From assembly GCA_910579675.1 (NCBI GenBank), contig CAJTUF010000004.1, forward strand, positions 62,001-126,000: a stretch of DNA of 64,000 bases, read 5' to 3'. Positions 17,631-24,865 of this stretch are shown in pieces. Position 1 is the stretch's first letter. Each line of letters starts with the position of its first letter. This stretch comes from an uncultured Muribaculaceae bacterium (GTDB lineage: Bacteria; Bacteroidota; Bacteroidia; Bacteroidales; Muribaculaceae). The position numbers and the translations under genes are program-made. The notes under the pieces are model-generated. The model saw only the letters and a program-made list of their open reading frames with translations, was not told the origin of the DNA and did not search any database.

Positions 17631-18294
17631 ATCGAGTAGGAGGTGAACACTAATCAGAGGTGTTCGCCTCCTTTCGTGTTCACTTGTCCTCTCACACCAC
17701 CGTACAAGCGGTTCCGCATACGGCGGTTCCGTGCTTTACCGACTTTGTTTATCCTCGACTCGGTGTCTCGCGTTGACTTCGGCGCAATTAAGGTATCGTC
17801 ACTTCTGCCTATTGTCGGTTTCCGACCTATCGTCCGGCAGTTAGCTCCTCTTCGGACATCTGACTACTAAAGACCTCTAATCAAACCATCAGTTACTGCT
17901 TGACTGCACGGTTCAGTCCTTCCCGAACCAACCCGTGATTCGGTACTATGACTTCGGCTGACTTCTCACGGCAAGCTTTACTCCGCAGTTTTGAGTAATT
18001 GGGTCGCTACTGCGTCCGTGAGACCTCCCCGATTAAGAGCATAATCTTTCACACTTATACCTGCTTGATTTACGCCACTCGTTCCGAATAGCTATCGGGC
18101 TTTGACTTCTCTTGCAGTCTTACCCACGAGCAAACGCCTTAGTATCAAGTTTCTGTACGTCAGGCCAGTGCTTTGCCGCCGACTTCCTTCACACCCAATG
18201 TCGCCATTGGCAGCTTGTCTTTGGCTGTACGCTTGCCGCTATTAGGCCACGTTAGGGACTTGCACCCGTTAGACTATGCCCATGTCGGGCGAAC
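17631..18294 (-). mobile_element. Group II intron, ORF-less, tandem copy 1
   Basis: Read on the minus strand the 664-nt unit starts GTTCGCCCGACATGGGC and has the domain I landmark GGGTGCAAGTCCC, the AAGTCAGCCGAAGTCATAGT segment that usually precedes the maturase frame, a domain V hairpin (complement of about 17696-17736; ACCGCCGTATGCGG...TACGGTGGTGTGAGAGG) and a domain VI hairpin (complement of 17636-17671) ending CCTACTCGAT. These are hallmarks of bacterial group II introns of the chloroplast-like type. The domain IV position holds no reverse-transcriptase frame; any short open frames inside are chance. It would need a maturase in trans. It differs from copy 2 by one base inside the unit (18135 C versus 18805 T). 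Confidence 0.9.
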
Positions 18295-18300
18295 AAGAAA
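18295..18300 (-). other. Six-nucleotide spacer between the two group II introns
   Basis: Minus-strand TTTCTT joins the CGAT end of copy 2 to the GTTCGCC start of copy 1. It has the length and place of an IBS1 target element. The matching bases before copy 2 are TTTACTT. Confidence 0.7.
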
Positions 18301-18964
18301 ATCGAGTAGGAGGTGAACACTAATCAGAGGTGTTCGCCTCCTTTCGTGTTCACTTGTCCTCTCACACCACCGTACAAGCGGTTCCGCATACGGCGGTTCC
18401 GTGCTTTACCGACTTTGTTTATCCTCGACTCGGTGTCTCGCGTTGACTTCGGCGCAATTAAGGTATCGTCACTTCTGCCTATTGTCGGTTTCCGACCTAT
18501 CGTCCGGCAGTTAGCTCCTCTTCGGACATCTGACTACTAAAGACCTCTAATCAAACCATCAGTTACTGCTTGACTGCACGGTTCAGTCCTTCCCGAACCA
18601 ACCCGTGATTCGGTACTATGACTTCGGCTGACTTCTCACGGCAAGCTTTACTCCGCAGTTTTGAGTAATTGGGTCGCTACTGCGTCCGTGAGACCTCCCC
18701 GATTAAGAGCATAATCTTTCACACTTATACCTGCTTGATTTACGCCACTCGTTCCGAATAGCTATCGGGCTTTGACTTCTCTTGCAGTCTTACCCACGAG
18801 CAAATGCCTTAGTATCAAGTTTCTGTACGTCAGGCCAGTGCTTTGCCGCCGACTTCCTTCACACCCAATGTCGCCATTGGCAGCTTGTCTTTGGCTGTAC
18901 GCTTGCCGCTATTAGGCCACGTTAGGGACTTGCACCCGTTAGACTATGCCCATGTCGGGCGAAC
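18301..18964 (-). mobile_element. Group II intron, ORF-less, tandem copy 2
   Basis: Second copy of the same 664-nt intron in the same orientation, offset by exactly 670 bases, with one internal difference. Its domain V lies at the complement of about 18366-18406 and domain VI at 18306-18341. On its 5' side is the terminator hairpin of the membrane-HTH gene (18969-19006), with only the bases TACTT between, so this copy was inserted right after that terminator. No maturase gene is seen in the window. Confidence 0.9.
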
Positions 18965-18968
18965 AAGT

Positions 18969-19006
18969 AAATCCCGCCTTTGGTTTGAGGTCAAAGACGG
19001 GATTAC
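18969..19006 (-). terminator. Terminator hairpin of the membrane HTH gene, next to the intron
   Basis: Inverted repeat AATCCCGCCTTTG (18971-18983) with CAAAGACGGGATT (about 18991-19004), one G-T pair, downstream of the stop at 19015. Read on the minus strand it is followed by TTTA and then by the group II intron. Confidence 0.65.
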
Positions 19007-19014
19007 AGGGATGT

Positions 19015-19419
19015 TTATTGCTTGTCAGCGAAAGGAGCGTAGTGGCAACGAGCGAGGAAGCGGTCGATGTCGGCTTGGGTGTACCAGTATTTGTCGCCGT
19101 GACGGGAGTAGCCGAGGAGGCCGTTGTCGCGTAGGCTTTTCAAATCGCTCTCTGTGATACCAAGGAGTCCCATCACAGAATTGTCATCGTAGATGGGCGA
19201 GTGGTTACATTGGATCATTGAGGCACAGCCTGAATTGGCATCAGATAACAAGAACATGATAAAAATAAACCCCAGTCCAATCCACGCATATGTTATAAGT
19301 GCAAAGGGATCATTATGTATAGATTGTGACATTACTGCGGTTATCACAACCAGTCCTGCGGATAAAGCATAATTGCAACAACTAACTTCGTTGCTATTCA
19401 TCTGTTTTTTCCTTCTCAT
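19015..19419 (-). CDS. Membrane-anchored helix-turn-helix protein
   Basis: 134 aa. Two predicted membrane helices lie at about 16-34 (NYALSAGLVVITAVMSQSI) and 39-58 (FALITYAWIGLGFIFIMFLL). The C-terminal part (about 80-128) is an HTH_17/excisionase-like domain: MGLLGITESDLKSLRDNG, then LLGYSRHGDKYWYTQADID. That domain closely matches the C-terminus of the soluble protein at 24267-24575 (shared DxGLLGYSxxGDKYWYxQxDID). A DNA-binding domain tethered to the membrane is unusual for this family, where a soluble Xis-like role is typical. It may be a fusion by recombination or a membrane-located DNA-binding factor. Alone on its strand between the intron and the displaced terminator. Confidence 0.7.
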   Translation of the reverse strand: MRRKKQMNSNEVSCCNYALSAGLVVITAVMSQSIHNDPFALITYAWIGLGFIFIMFLLSDANSGCASMIQCNHSPIYDDNSVMGLLGITESDLKSLRDNGLLGYSRHGDKYWYTQADIDRFLARCHYAPFADKQ

Positions 19420-19456
19420 TTAAGTATAGTTCATTAGTATATTCTTGGGGAGGCGT

Positions 19457-19505
19457 AATAATCTCAATACGCAGATTGGCAACCTATCATAACGATGAGA
19501 TTATT
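19457..19505. repeat. 10-bp inverted repeat upstream of the membrane HTH gene
   Basis: AATAATCTCA at 19457-19466 and TGAGATTATT at 19496-19505, separated by 29 nt and lying 38-86 nt upstream of the start at 19419. It could be a regulator site or an RNA hairpin; nothing in the sequence decides. Confidence 0.4.
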
Positions 19506-19510
19506 TGACT

Positions 19511-19556
19511 AAAAAATCAATCGGACAAACAAGCTCAAGGTTGTTTATCCGATTGA
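19511..19556 (-). terminator. Displaced terminator of the DUF2795 gene
   Basis: A 16-bp stem (19517-19532 with 19541-19556, one G-T pair) and a minus-strand T run (complement of 19511-19516). On the minus strand it follows, by 30 nt, a copy of the last codons of the DUF2795 gene (19586-19606). The gene itself is now 6.7 kb away, so this looks like its original terminator, cut off by the element insertion. Confidence 0.75.
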
Positions 19557-19585
19557 CTGTAATTTGTTTATGTCGCCCGGAGCGA

Positions 19586-19606
19586 TTAATACTCCTCTTC
19601 GTTGAA
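19586..19606. other. Left attachment site (attL) of the integrative element
   Basis: Complement encodes F-N-E-E-E-Y-stop, the same C-terminus as the DUF2795 gene at 26332. The 21 bases differ from the right copy (26332-26352) at two positions, both in codon third positions, and share 14 identical bases (19593-19606 with 26339-26352). This is the layout left by a tyrosine recombinase that uses a gene 3' end and supplies a substitute end. Confidence 0.8.
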
Positions 19607-19766
19607 CCAAATATGCGACACTGATAACCAATAAACTAACCGTAAATTATTGAGATATGGGGACGCATATTTAGCTATAAAATGCTGTAAAAGACCAGTG
19701 TGAAGCAGGTGATGAGGTCGAAATTAGGCAAATTCCTCCTCTATTACAAAGGGGAATATTCGTCCT

Positions 19767-20015
19767 TTATTTATCCTCGTCGGTTGTTGCGGTTGATGGT
19801 TTGCGTCCTCGATTTCCGCTCTTGGTGATGAGATTTCCTTTTCTTATTGTACAATGTGAATTTTGATACGGCTTATCTTCGCTCAGTCCGTAGTTGCGAA
19901 GTGAGCCATAAGTTATGCCTAATTGTTGAGGTGTGAATATGTCAAAGATTGAGGCAAGGCTTCCGAAGTAGTGATGCCGACCGTCAACCTCAACGTGAAT
20001 AACTGTTCTTTCCAT
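19767..20015 (-). CDS. Small protein of unknown function in the integrative element
   Basis: 82 aa. No domain is recognised. The N-terminus VIHVEVDGRHHYFGSLASIF is followed by FTPQQLGITYGSLRNYGL, which could be a small winged or helix-turn-helix-like segment that decides between DNA-binding and protein contact, and the tail is basic (KSGNRGRKPS). A -7 box TACCTTTG lies on the minus strand at the complement of 20039-20046, 24 nt upstream, and the next gene is transcribed divergently. Confidence 0.55.
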   Translation of the reverse strand: MERTVIHVEVDGRHHYFGSLASIFDIFTPQQLGITYGSLRNYGLSEDKPYQNSHCTIRKGNLITKSGNRGRKPSTATTDEDK

Positions 20016-20038
20016 ATAATTGGGGGTGTTTGTCGAGG

Positions 20039-20046
20039 CAAAGGTA
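20039..20046 (-). promoter_or_regulatory. -7 promoter box of the 82-aa gene
   Basis: TACCTTTG on the minus strand, 24 nt before the start codon; one of two divergent promoters in 20016-20175. Confidence 0.5.
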
Positions 20047-20106
20047 TATCTAATATTGCAAATATTAAAATAATGTCATAAAATTAACACTCTTTAGCTG
20101 TCTAAG

Positions 20107-20138
20107 ATTGCAGGTATTAAATATATGTCATACCTTTG
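20107..20138 (+). promoter_or_regulatory. Promoter of the DUF2693 gene
   Basis: ATTG at 20107-20110, a 20-nt spacer and TACCTTTG at 20131-20138: one mismatch from the Bacteroidetes consensus, with the start codon 37 nt further on. Confidence 0.6.
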
Positions 20139-20175
20139 CATTGTCAACAAGAAACAATAACTCAAACACCATACA

Positions 20176-20508
20176 ATGATGATAAACGCAATCGTAATCA
20201 ACAACTCCACCGCTCATCGCGCCACCGTAATATCCACTCGCACCGAATCTGCCGAAATGGGCATGATGAAAGCAATGCTTATAGACACTCTCAAGGTGAA
20301 ACTTGCCAACGGCATCGCGCACTTCATTTTTAAGAAAAAAGATGGCTCATATCGTGAGGCTTGGGGGACAACGCAACACAATCTTGCTTCGGCAAAAATC
20401 AATGGTAGAGGTGTGAGCCGTGAGATTTACAAAACAACCGCTTACTTCGATGTTGAGTGTGGCGAATGGCGGTCGTTCCGTTGGGAAAATCTTGTGCAAG
20501 TTTTCTAA
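20176..20508 (+). CDS. SH3 beta-barrel protein, DUF2693 family
   Basis: 110 aa. The core HFIFKKKDGSYREAWGTT (about 49-66) matches the DUF2693 family (FxFxKKDGsiReAxGT), small SH3-barrel proteins found mainly on Bacteroidetes mobile elements. The usual function is unknown; a role in DNA or RNA handling is often guessed. The rest, with the ECGEWRSFRWENLVQVF ending, fits that family. It is the first gene of the rightward set in the integrative element. Confidence 0.8.
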   Translation: MMINAIVINNSTAHRATVISTRTESAEMGMMKAMLIDTLKVKLANGIAHFIFKKKDGSYREAWGTTQHNLASAKINGRGVSREIYKTTAYFDVECGEWRSFRWENLVQVF

Positions 20509-20641
20509 TGAACTGAGGGGGCGGTTCTGGAAGCCGTCCCCAACATTCACTTTCTTTGAGAATTGAATAAAACAACAATATCAAGACTTTAACCAACCGA
20601 CATAAAACGGTATATACATTAACCTCAACAACGATACAAAA

Positions 20642-21229
20642 ATGAGTCTTAAAGGAACAAGAACTACAGCGGATTATATAGAATGGAACACAATGCTAAC
20701 TCTAATCCGTCGGCTCTATAAAGATGGAGACTATACAATGAGCCTCTTTATAGGTTGCGGTTGCTTTTTCGGATTGCGCGTTTCGGATTTGCGTCGGCTC
20801 ACTTGGAAAATGTTGCTTGAGTCAGACCGTTTCGTCCTTAACGAACAGAAAACAAATAAGCGTAGAGTAGTCAAGGTAAATGCCGACTTCCGTTCACATA
20901 TTGAAAAATGTATGTCGGCTTTGGGTGTAGATGATATGGACAAACCTTGCTTCATGTCAAGGAAAAATATGGTGTACTCAACACAGCGAATTAACGTCAA
21001 GTTGAAAGAGATAAAAAGCAAGTATCACCTAAAAGTTGATAACTTCTCATGCCACTCTTTAAGGAAAGCATTCGGGCGTAGGGTGTTTGAGCAGAGTGGC
21101 GAGAATGCACAACTCGCTCTTGTAAAACTGTCCGAACTATTCAACCATTCATCTGTGACAATTACAAAAATCTATCTCGGATTGAGAGAAAAAGAGCTTT
21201 TGGAAACCTACGATTTGCTTGACTTTTAG
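20642..21229 (+). CDS. Minimal tyrosine recombinase (catalytic domain only)
   Basis: 195 aa, about half the length of a normal phage-type integrase. The catalytic set is complete: R46 (GLRVSD), a Lys in NEQKTNKRR (about 70-73), H138 and R141 (CHSLRKAFGRR), H169 (FNHSS) and nucleophile Y178 (KIYLG). The arm-binding and core-binding N-terminal domains are absent, since the frame begins just before the catalytic fold. Truncated recombinases of this kind act in some elements as invertases or resolvases, or with a second recombinase. The element already has a full integrase at 24866-26170, so this one may have another job such as dimer resolution or DNA inversion. Confidence 0.88.
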   Translation: MSLKGTRTTADYIEWNTMLTLIRRLYKDGDYTMSLFIGCGCFFGLRVSDLRRLTWKMLLESDRFVLNEQKTNKRRVVKVNADFRSHIEKCMSALGVDDMDKPCFMSRKNMVYSTQRINVKLKEIKSKYHLKVDNFSCHSLRKAFGRRVFEQSGENAQLALVKLSELFNHSSVTITKIYLGLREKELLETYDLLDF

Positions 21230-21577
21230 GTCGGTCGGTTAAATAGATGGCTCTATTTGAGCGTACTTTCACAAAAAAATGCTATCTTTGCACCGTGATT
21301 CCGAATGGAGTCACGGACATATTAAGGAAAGCGTTTTCGCATCGTTCCAATCGCTGAAACTTCGACAACTTCAACAATACACGGAATGGTGGTGAAAGTA
21401 CGCTCTCTTTGGCTTGTATTGTCATACCCCTATGATATACGGTCAAAGTGGAGTTGCTATCACTTGCCGTGTATTATGGGAGTCGAAGCCCACAGCGATT
21501 AGGCGAGTGAAATGAGGCTCCACTTTCTTTTGTGTCTTATCAATAATCAACACATTAACAGCATCGGAGAGCCATAG
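21230..21577. other. Gene-free 348 bp with inverted repeats and a possible small RNA
   Basis: No coding frame is convincing. There is a perfect -7 box TATCTTTG at 21283-21290, a 14-bp inverted repeat (21259-21272 with 21392-21405) that surrounds it, and a second pair AAAGTGGAG (about 21445) with CTCCACTTT (about 21516). It may hold a structured leader or an RNA for the two genes downstream. Confidence 0.5.
21259..21405. repeat. 14-bp perfect inverted repeat flanking a promoter
   Basis: GAGCGTACTTTCAC at 21259-21272 and its reverse complement at 21392-21405. Between them lie the -7 box at 21283-21290 and a short GTGATTCC...GGAGTCAC hairpin. The arrangement resembles the ends of an invertible segment or a long RNA stem. 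Confidence 0.65.
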
Positions 21578-21784
21578 ATGCACGAAAGGAAAACTATGGG
21601 TCTTCAAAAGTTTACTTGCCGTCCCTCCGATGAGGATATGACTCGCTATGTCATTGAGAAGTACAATGATTTTACTCAACAGTACGAGGTGATAAAAGGG
21701 GAGATTTATTCCACCCTCAAGGCCGCACAATCGCGTGTGCATGAGCTGTTGGAAAAATACAGAGCCGAAAACGAAGATTTCTAA
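21578..21784 (+). CDS. Small protein of unknown function
   Basis: 68 aa, or 62 if it begins at the ATG at 21596. Mostly helical and charged: RYVIEKYNDFTQQYEVI and STLKAAQSRVHELLEKYRAE suggest a short coiled or DNA/RNA-associated helix pair. The stop TAA overlaps the start of the zinc-ribbon gene (TAATG), which supports real translation and coupling. No family is recognised. Confidence 0.55.
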   Translation: MHERKTMGLQKFTCRPSDEDMTRYVIEKYNDFTQQYEVIKGEIYSTLKAAQSRVHELLEKYRAENEDF

Positions 21785-22704
21785 TGGCTCTGATACAATG
21801 CAGAGAGTGTGGTCGTGACATTTCCGACCAAACTCTCACTTGTCCCCACTGTGGTGGTCATACTCTTGCGTGGGAGCAAAGAAAGGAAGCTAAACGAATC
21901 AGGAATTGCAAATTCTTGTTTAATTTACTTTCTGCAATACTCATTTTAACTCTTGCTGCGGGTGTGTACGGAACGTATATATGGCTACCATATATAGTGT
22001 CGAAGTGGGGAAGCTATCGCCTTGATGGAGGAAATATCGTTGAAATTGGGTTGTCTTTGTGCGGATTTTTTATTGTGTGCTATGCTGTTACAATCAAGAG
22101 ACCTCGTATATTCAAGGTGGTTTCATTTTCTTTCCTTGGGGTATTTCTTATCTCTTGCTTAGTTTATATAGGAGTAAACTATGTAACCGATGTGATACCT
22201 AAACATAAGTTTATTGATAGCTATTATAATGCAAATTCATTACAGAACCTACAAGATAAGATATTGGTAACCGAAGATGATGTAAAGATAACCTTTAATG
22301 GTGACCAAGCGTATCTAAAGGGAGACGGTTTAGATTTGCGACTGAAAGTAGATAGTGTGTCAGAGGGTGGCGAAATCTTTATTCCATGTGAATATACCGA
22401 GTTAAAACAACTGCTTTCAGACAATAGTTTTGAGAAATATTTCTATACGTCAAAGATACGACATTGTAATAAAGGCATTGGTTGTTTTAGTTTGACACCG
22501 AGTTATTATGGTACATTTAGGCTTAGCTATAATGACTACTATTTTGTAGCCCCAAAACTCGAATTACGACCAACGTATAAACATTGGAATAGTTCTGTCG
22601 GAGATATTGCTTCTGGTGTCACGGTGTCAAGTGCTGATAATGCAAACGCTGGTTGGTATGAAATTGTGTGGAGGCATAAAAATTGTCGTATTATTCAGAA
22701 ATAG
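21784..22704 (+). CDS. Zinc-ribbon membrane protein of unknown function
   Basis: 306 aa. A zinc ribbon at the extreme N-terminus uses C6, C9, C20 and C23 (CRECG...CPHCGG). Three hydrophobic stretches follow at about 43-65, 83-103 and 110-132, then about 170 residues with beta-rich character predicted outside the membrane (DVKITFNGDQAYLKGDGLDL, FRLSYNDYYFV). The layout of a cytosolic ribbon, membrane helices and an outer domain is that of zinc-ribbon sensor or transport-accessory proteins, but no family is recognised. It overlaps the preceding gene by one base and ends the rightward set of the element. Confidence 0.65.
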   Translation: MALIQCRECGRDISDQTLTCPHCGGHTLAWEQRKEAKRIRNCKFLFNLLSAILILTLAAGVYGTYIWLPYIVSKWGSYRLDGGNIVEIGLSLCGFFIVCYAVTIKRPRIFKVVSFSFLGVFLISCLVYIGVNYVTDVIPKHKFIDSYYNANSLQNLQDKILVTEDDVKITFNGDQAYLKGDGLDLRLKVDSVSEGGEIFIPCEYTELKQLLSDNSFEKYFYTSKIRHCNKGIGCFSLTPSYYGTFRLSYNDYYFVAPKLELRPTYKHWNSSVGDIASGVTVSSADNANAGWYEIVWRHKNCRIIQK

Positions 22705-22836
22705 ATATTAGTGAATATTGCAAATCTGACTAACTCGCTGATTTGCAGAACGCAACCTCAACTTGATTAAAGTCAGCCTCATCGGTATGTACACTTCCAA
22801 TGAGGTTGAACTGTTTTTGAATATTCGCGGAGGTGG

Positions 22837-23772
22837 TTATGCGGCTTGGTCGAGGAGGTTGTATAGCCAACCGTAATCAGCAGGGCGCAAGGTTTGGGCG
22901 AGGTCTCGATATACGGCTATTGTCTTATTAACTGAGTTGCGGTTATCGTAGAATCGGCTGATGGCTTCGCGGATTTTGGGAATGTCATAGCCAAACTTTT
23001 CAAGTACGGCGCATCTCTCAAAGTCTCGGAGTGTCTTGACCTCTTTTTCCTCAGTTGACATTTTTACGGCAGAGACAATCGCCTCACGAATCGGATTGTT
23101 TGAGGCATTAAGCACACTTTGCACCGATGGTGATTCAATATTGAGGGCATCGCGAATAGCTTGCATGGAGTTGAGATTTAACTCAAGTCGAGTCTTGTCC
23201 TTGAAGTAATCCACAACTTCTTGACTATTTTCAAGCTCGCAGAGGAAGTCAAGGTTTGATTGCTTCTGCATTTCTGCCTCCTTATTATATACTGTGAGCC
23301 GTCGTTGGTATTTTGAAGTCTTGACGGTCTTGCGGATTACAATACCTCCTCGATATGTCTCAACCGTCCATTTTGGTGATGATATATGCGAAAGTATGAA
23401 GTGAGAGAGTCGTTCTGAGTCAATGTTGTCGATGTCAACAGTCACATCGCACTGTCCAACAACACCCTCATCTATTATTCGTTGGGGATTGAGTGAGAAT
23501 AACCCAAGGCTATTTATGCGGTCGATGCATTCTGATATTGTTTCGGCACTGATGAGGTGAGGGTATTTCTCACCGAGAATTTTGCCACTAAATTCTATGC
23601 TTACCTTAAATTCCGCAGGGGTAACTATCACATGTAGCGAAGGACGATTGTAGTTAAATTTGTAACGCAGGATTTCACCTCCTTTACTTGTTGCTTCAAA
23701 GTGAGGATTGGCTTCATAGCCGCTAATGGCTGATATTGGGGCTATGATTTTGATTTTGTCAAATCGGTTCAT
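22837..23772 (-). CDS. Rolling-circle replication initiator or MOBT-type relaxase-like protein
   Basis: 311 aa. The middle of the protein has the order seen in phage gene II/X and Rep_trans proteins: DVTVDID (109-115), a GGIVIRKTVKTSKYQRRLTV segment, VYNKEAEM (161-168) and TRLELNLNS (194-202). Tyrosines at 155 and 162 are candidates for the nicking residue. Related Rep_trans proteins either start rolling-circle replication or, in ICEBs1 and Tn916, nick oriT for transfer. The call rests on motif order, not on a database match. The gene overlaps the NUMOD3-like gene by 4 nt and is read toward the element centre. Confidence 0.62.
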   Translation of the reverse strand: MNRFDKIKIIAPISAISGYEANPHFEATSKGGEILRYKFNYNRPSLHVIVTPAEFKVSIEFSGKILGEKYPHLISAETISECIDRINSLGLFSLNPQRIIDEGVVGQCDVTVDIDNIDSERLSHFILSHISSPKWTVETYRGGIVIRKTVKTSKYQRRLTVYNKEAEMQKQSNLDFLCELENSQEVVDYFKDKTRLELNLNSMQAIRDALNIESPSVQSVLNASNNPIREAIVSAVKMSTEEKEVKTLRDFERCAVLEKFGYDIPKIREAISRFYDNRNSVNKTIAVYRDLAQTLRPADYGWLYNLLDQAA

Positions 23773-24026
23773 TGCTGTGGGGAATTATGGCTGTTTACTC
23801 CATTTTGGATTGTTTTGTCATATTGAGAAGTAGGGATAGTTGGTTTTGTTGGCTCGGTAGGTGTTGAGGTCGGGCGGCTCGGCACACCTTGCCAATAGTT
23901 TTTCATTCCTTTGCTGATTGCTTCGCGGTGGGTGTCGCTCTTGGAGCGACCCTTCATTGACTGAGAGATTTTCAATTTTGTCACGTTGCTGAGTTCGCGA
24001 TACTGTCTTTGGGGTGTTGTATTCAT
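23769..24026 (-). CDS. NUMOD3-like small DNA-binding protein
   Basis: 85 aa. The N-terminal half has the pattern TKLKISQSMKGRSKSDTHRE followed by AISKGMKNYW, which fits the NUMOD3 repeat (KIS-x-alKGr-hSeetrekiSkalK) found in homing endonucleases and in small proteins of mobile elements, where it binds DNA. The C-terminal half is Pro/Thr-rich and probably disordered. It is translationally coupled to the Rep-like gene (stop TGA overlaps ATG), so it may help the Rep protein at an origin. Confidence 0.65.
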   Translation of the reverse strand: MNTTPQRQYRELSNVTKLKISQSMKGRSKSDTHREAISKGMKNYWQGVPSRPTSTPTEPTKPTIPTSQYDKTIQNGVNSHNSPQQ

Positions 24027-24266
24027 TGTTATGTAGGGTTATTCATTAAATAAATAGTATGGTAAGTTTGAAAAGTGAAATCTGTGGGAATCCGAATTAG
24101 AAAAATTTTCAGACGGTACACGGTATGAGAGTAGCTGTACTTACTGAAAAGTAAGTATATCAAGAGCCAGGTTACAGCACTTATGTCATTGCGGGATAGG
24201 CAGGTAGCCTTATATATAGCCAGCAAACTACCTCTCCCAGGATGTTCAGCTAAAGCCTCTGAGGTG
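24027..24266. other. Gene-free 240 bp upstream of the Rep operon; candidate origin
   Basis: No coding frame is supported. It contains a perfect 7-bp hairpin TACTTAC/GTAAGTA with loop TGAAAA at 24138-24157. The place, just upstream of a Rep-like gene, is where a nick site would be expected. Confidence 0.4.
24138..24157. repeat. Short perfect hairpin, candidate nick site
   Basis: Stem 24138-24144 with 24151-24157, loop of six bases. Small hairpins of this type carry the nick site of many rolling-circle origins; the link to the Rep-like protein is by position only. Confidence 0.45.
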
Positions 24267-24575
24267 TCAAGCTGCAGAAATTATCGGCTCTACTTTGCAC
24301 AATAACAGCAACTTATCTATATCATCCTGCTGATACCAATACTTATCACCTATTTGGCTATATCCAAGCAAGCCATCGTCCCTATACTTTTTCAGGAGTT
24401 TGTCTTGAATACCCAAAAGTTCTTTAACCTCCTTATTATTAAGGATTTTATATGGCTTTACTAATTCTCGCAAGGTTCTGACTTCCCTTGCCAACTCTTT
24501 GAGGGCGGTAGCAAGGCTATCCAATTCACTAACCTTTACTAAAGCCATGTCGCTAATTACTGTCTTCTCTGCCAT
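24267..24575 (-). CDS. Excisionase-like helix-turn-helix protein
   Basis: 102 aa from the ATG at the complement of 24573-24575, which has GGAGGAGGG six bases upstream; an open frame continues 31 codons further but those codons look like leader sequence and lie close to the promoter. Residues about 10-38 form a coiled helix (ALVKVSELDSLATALKELAR). Residues 48-95 are an HTH_17 domain: ILNNKEVKELLGIQDKLLKK and GLLGYSQIGDKYWYQQDDID. Proteins like this sit beside integrases in Bacteroidetes elements and act as excisionases or repressors. It lies between the Rep operon and the integrase, all on the minus strand. Confidence 0.82.
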   Translation of the reverse strand: MAEKTVISDMALVKVSELDSLATALKELAREVRTLRELVKPYKILNNKEVKELLGIQDKLLKKYRDDGLLGYSQIGDKYWYQQDDIDKLLLLCKVEPIISAA

Positions 24576-24718
24576 TTCAACCCTCCTCCTCGAGGGGTCG
24601 CGCATCTCAACGGAGTAGCACCTTGATGACGAAGGTTGCACGGCTCCTGCCCCGATTTCTCGGCTCAAACTGCTGAATTGCAGTGCAGTCGATGTCGCAT
24701 TTTTTCTTATCTGCGATG

Positions 24719-24751
24719 CAAAGGTACAACATCCAGAAAGTCAAAGTCAAG
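24719..24751 (-). promoter_or_regulatory. Promoter of the excisionase-like gene
   Basis: On the minus strand CTTG (complement of 24748-24751), a 21-nt spacer and TACCTTTG (complement of 24719-24726). It gives a leader of about 135 nt before the chosen start. Confidence 0.55.
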
Positions 24752-24865
24752 AAAATAATGTTAAATAATCTTTATCCTATTGCGCATTAAATTTATTTTA
24801 CAGTAGCGATATGAAACGCCACGAAAAGCGATAAAAAGCTATGTGTTCGTTTGCAGGTGATGAGG

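Noticed and set aside
17643..18540. Two identical 75-codon frames on the plus strand
   Set aside because: They lie antisense inside the domain V/VI ends of the two group II introns and are identical only because the introns are; no start signal or family match.
24576..24668. N-terminal extension of the excisionase-like protein
   Set aside because: The 31 extra codons lie in the leader between a good promoter and a strongly placed ATG with a purine-rich upstream stretch; no similarity to the paralogue in that part.
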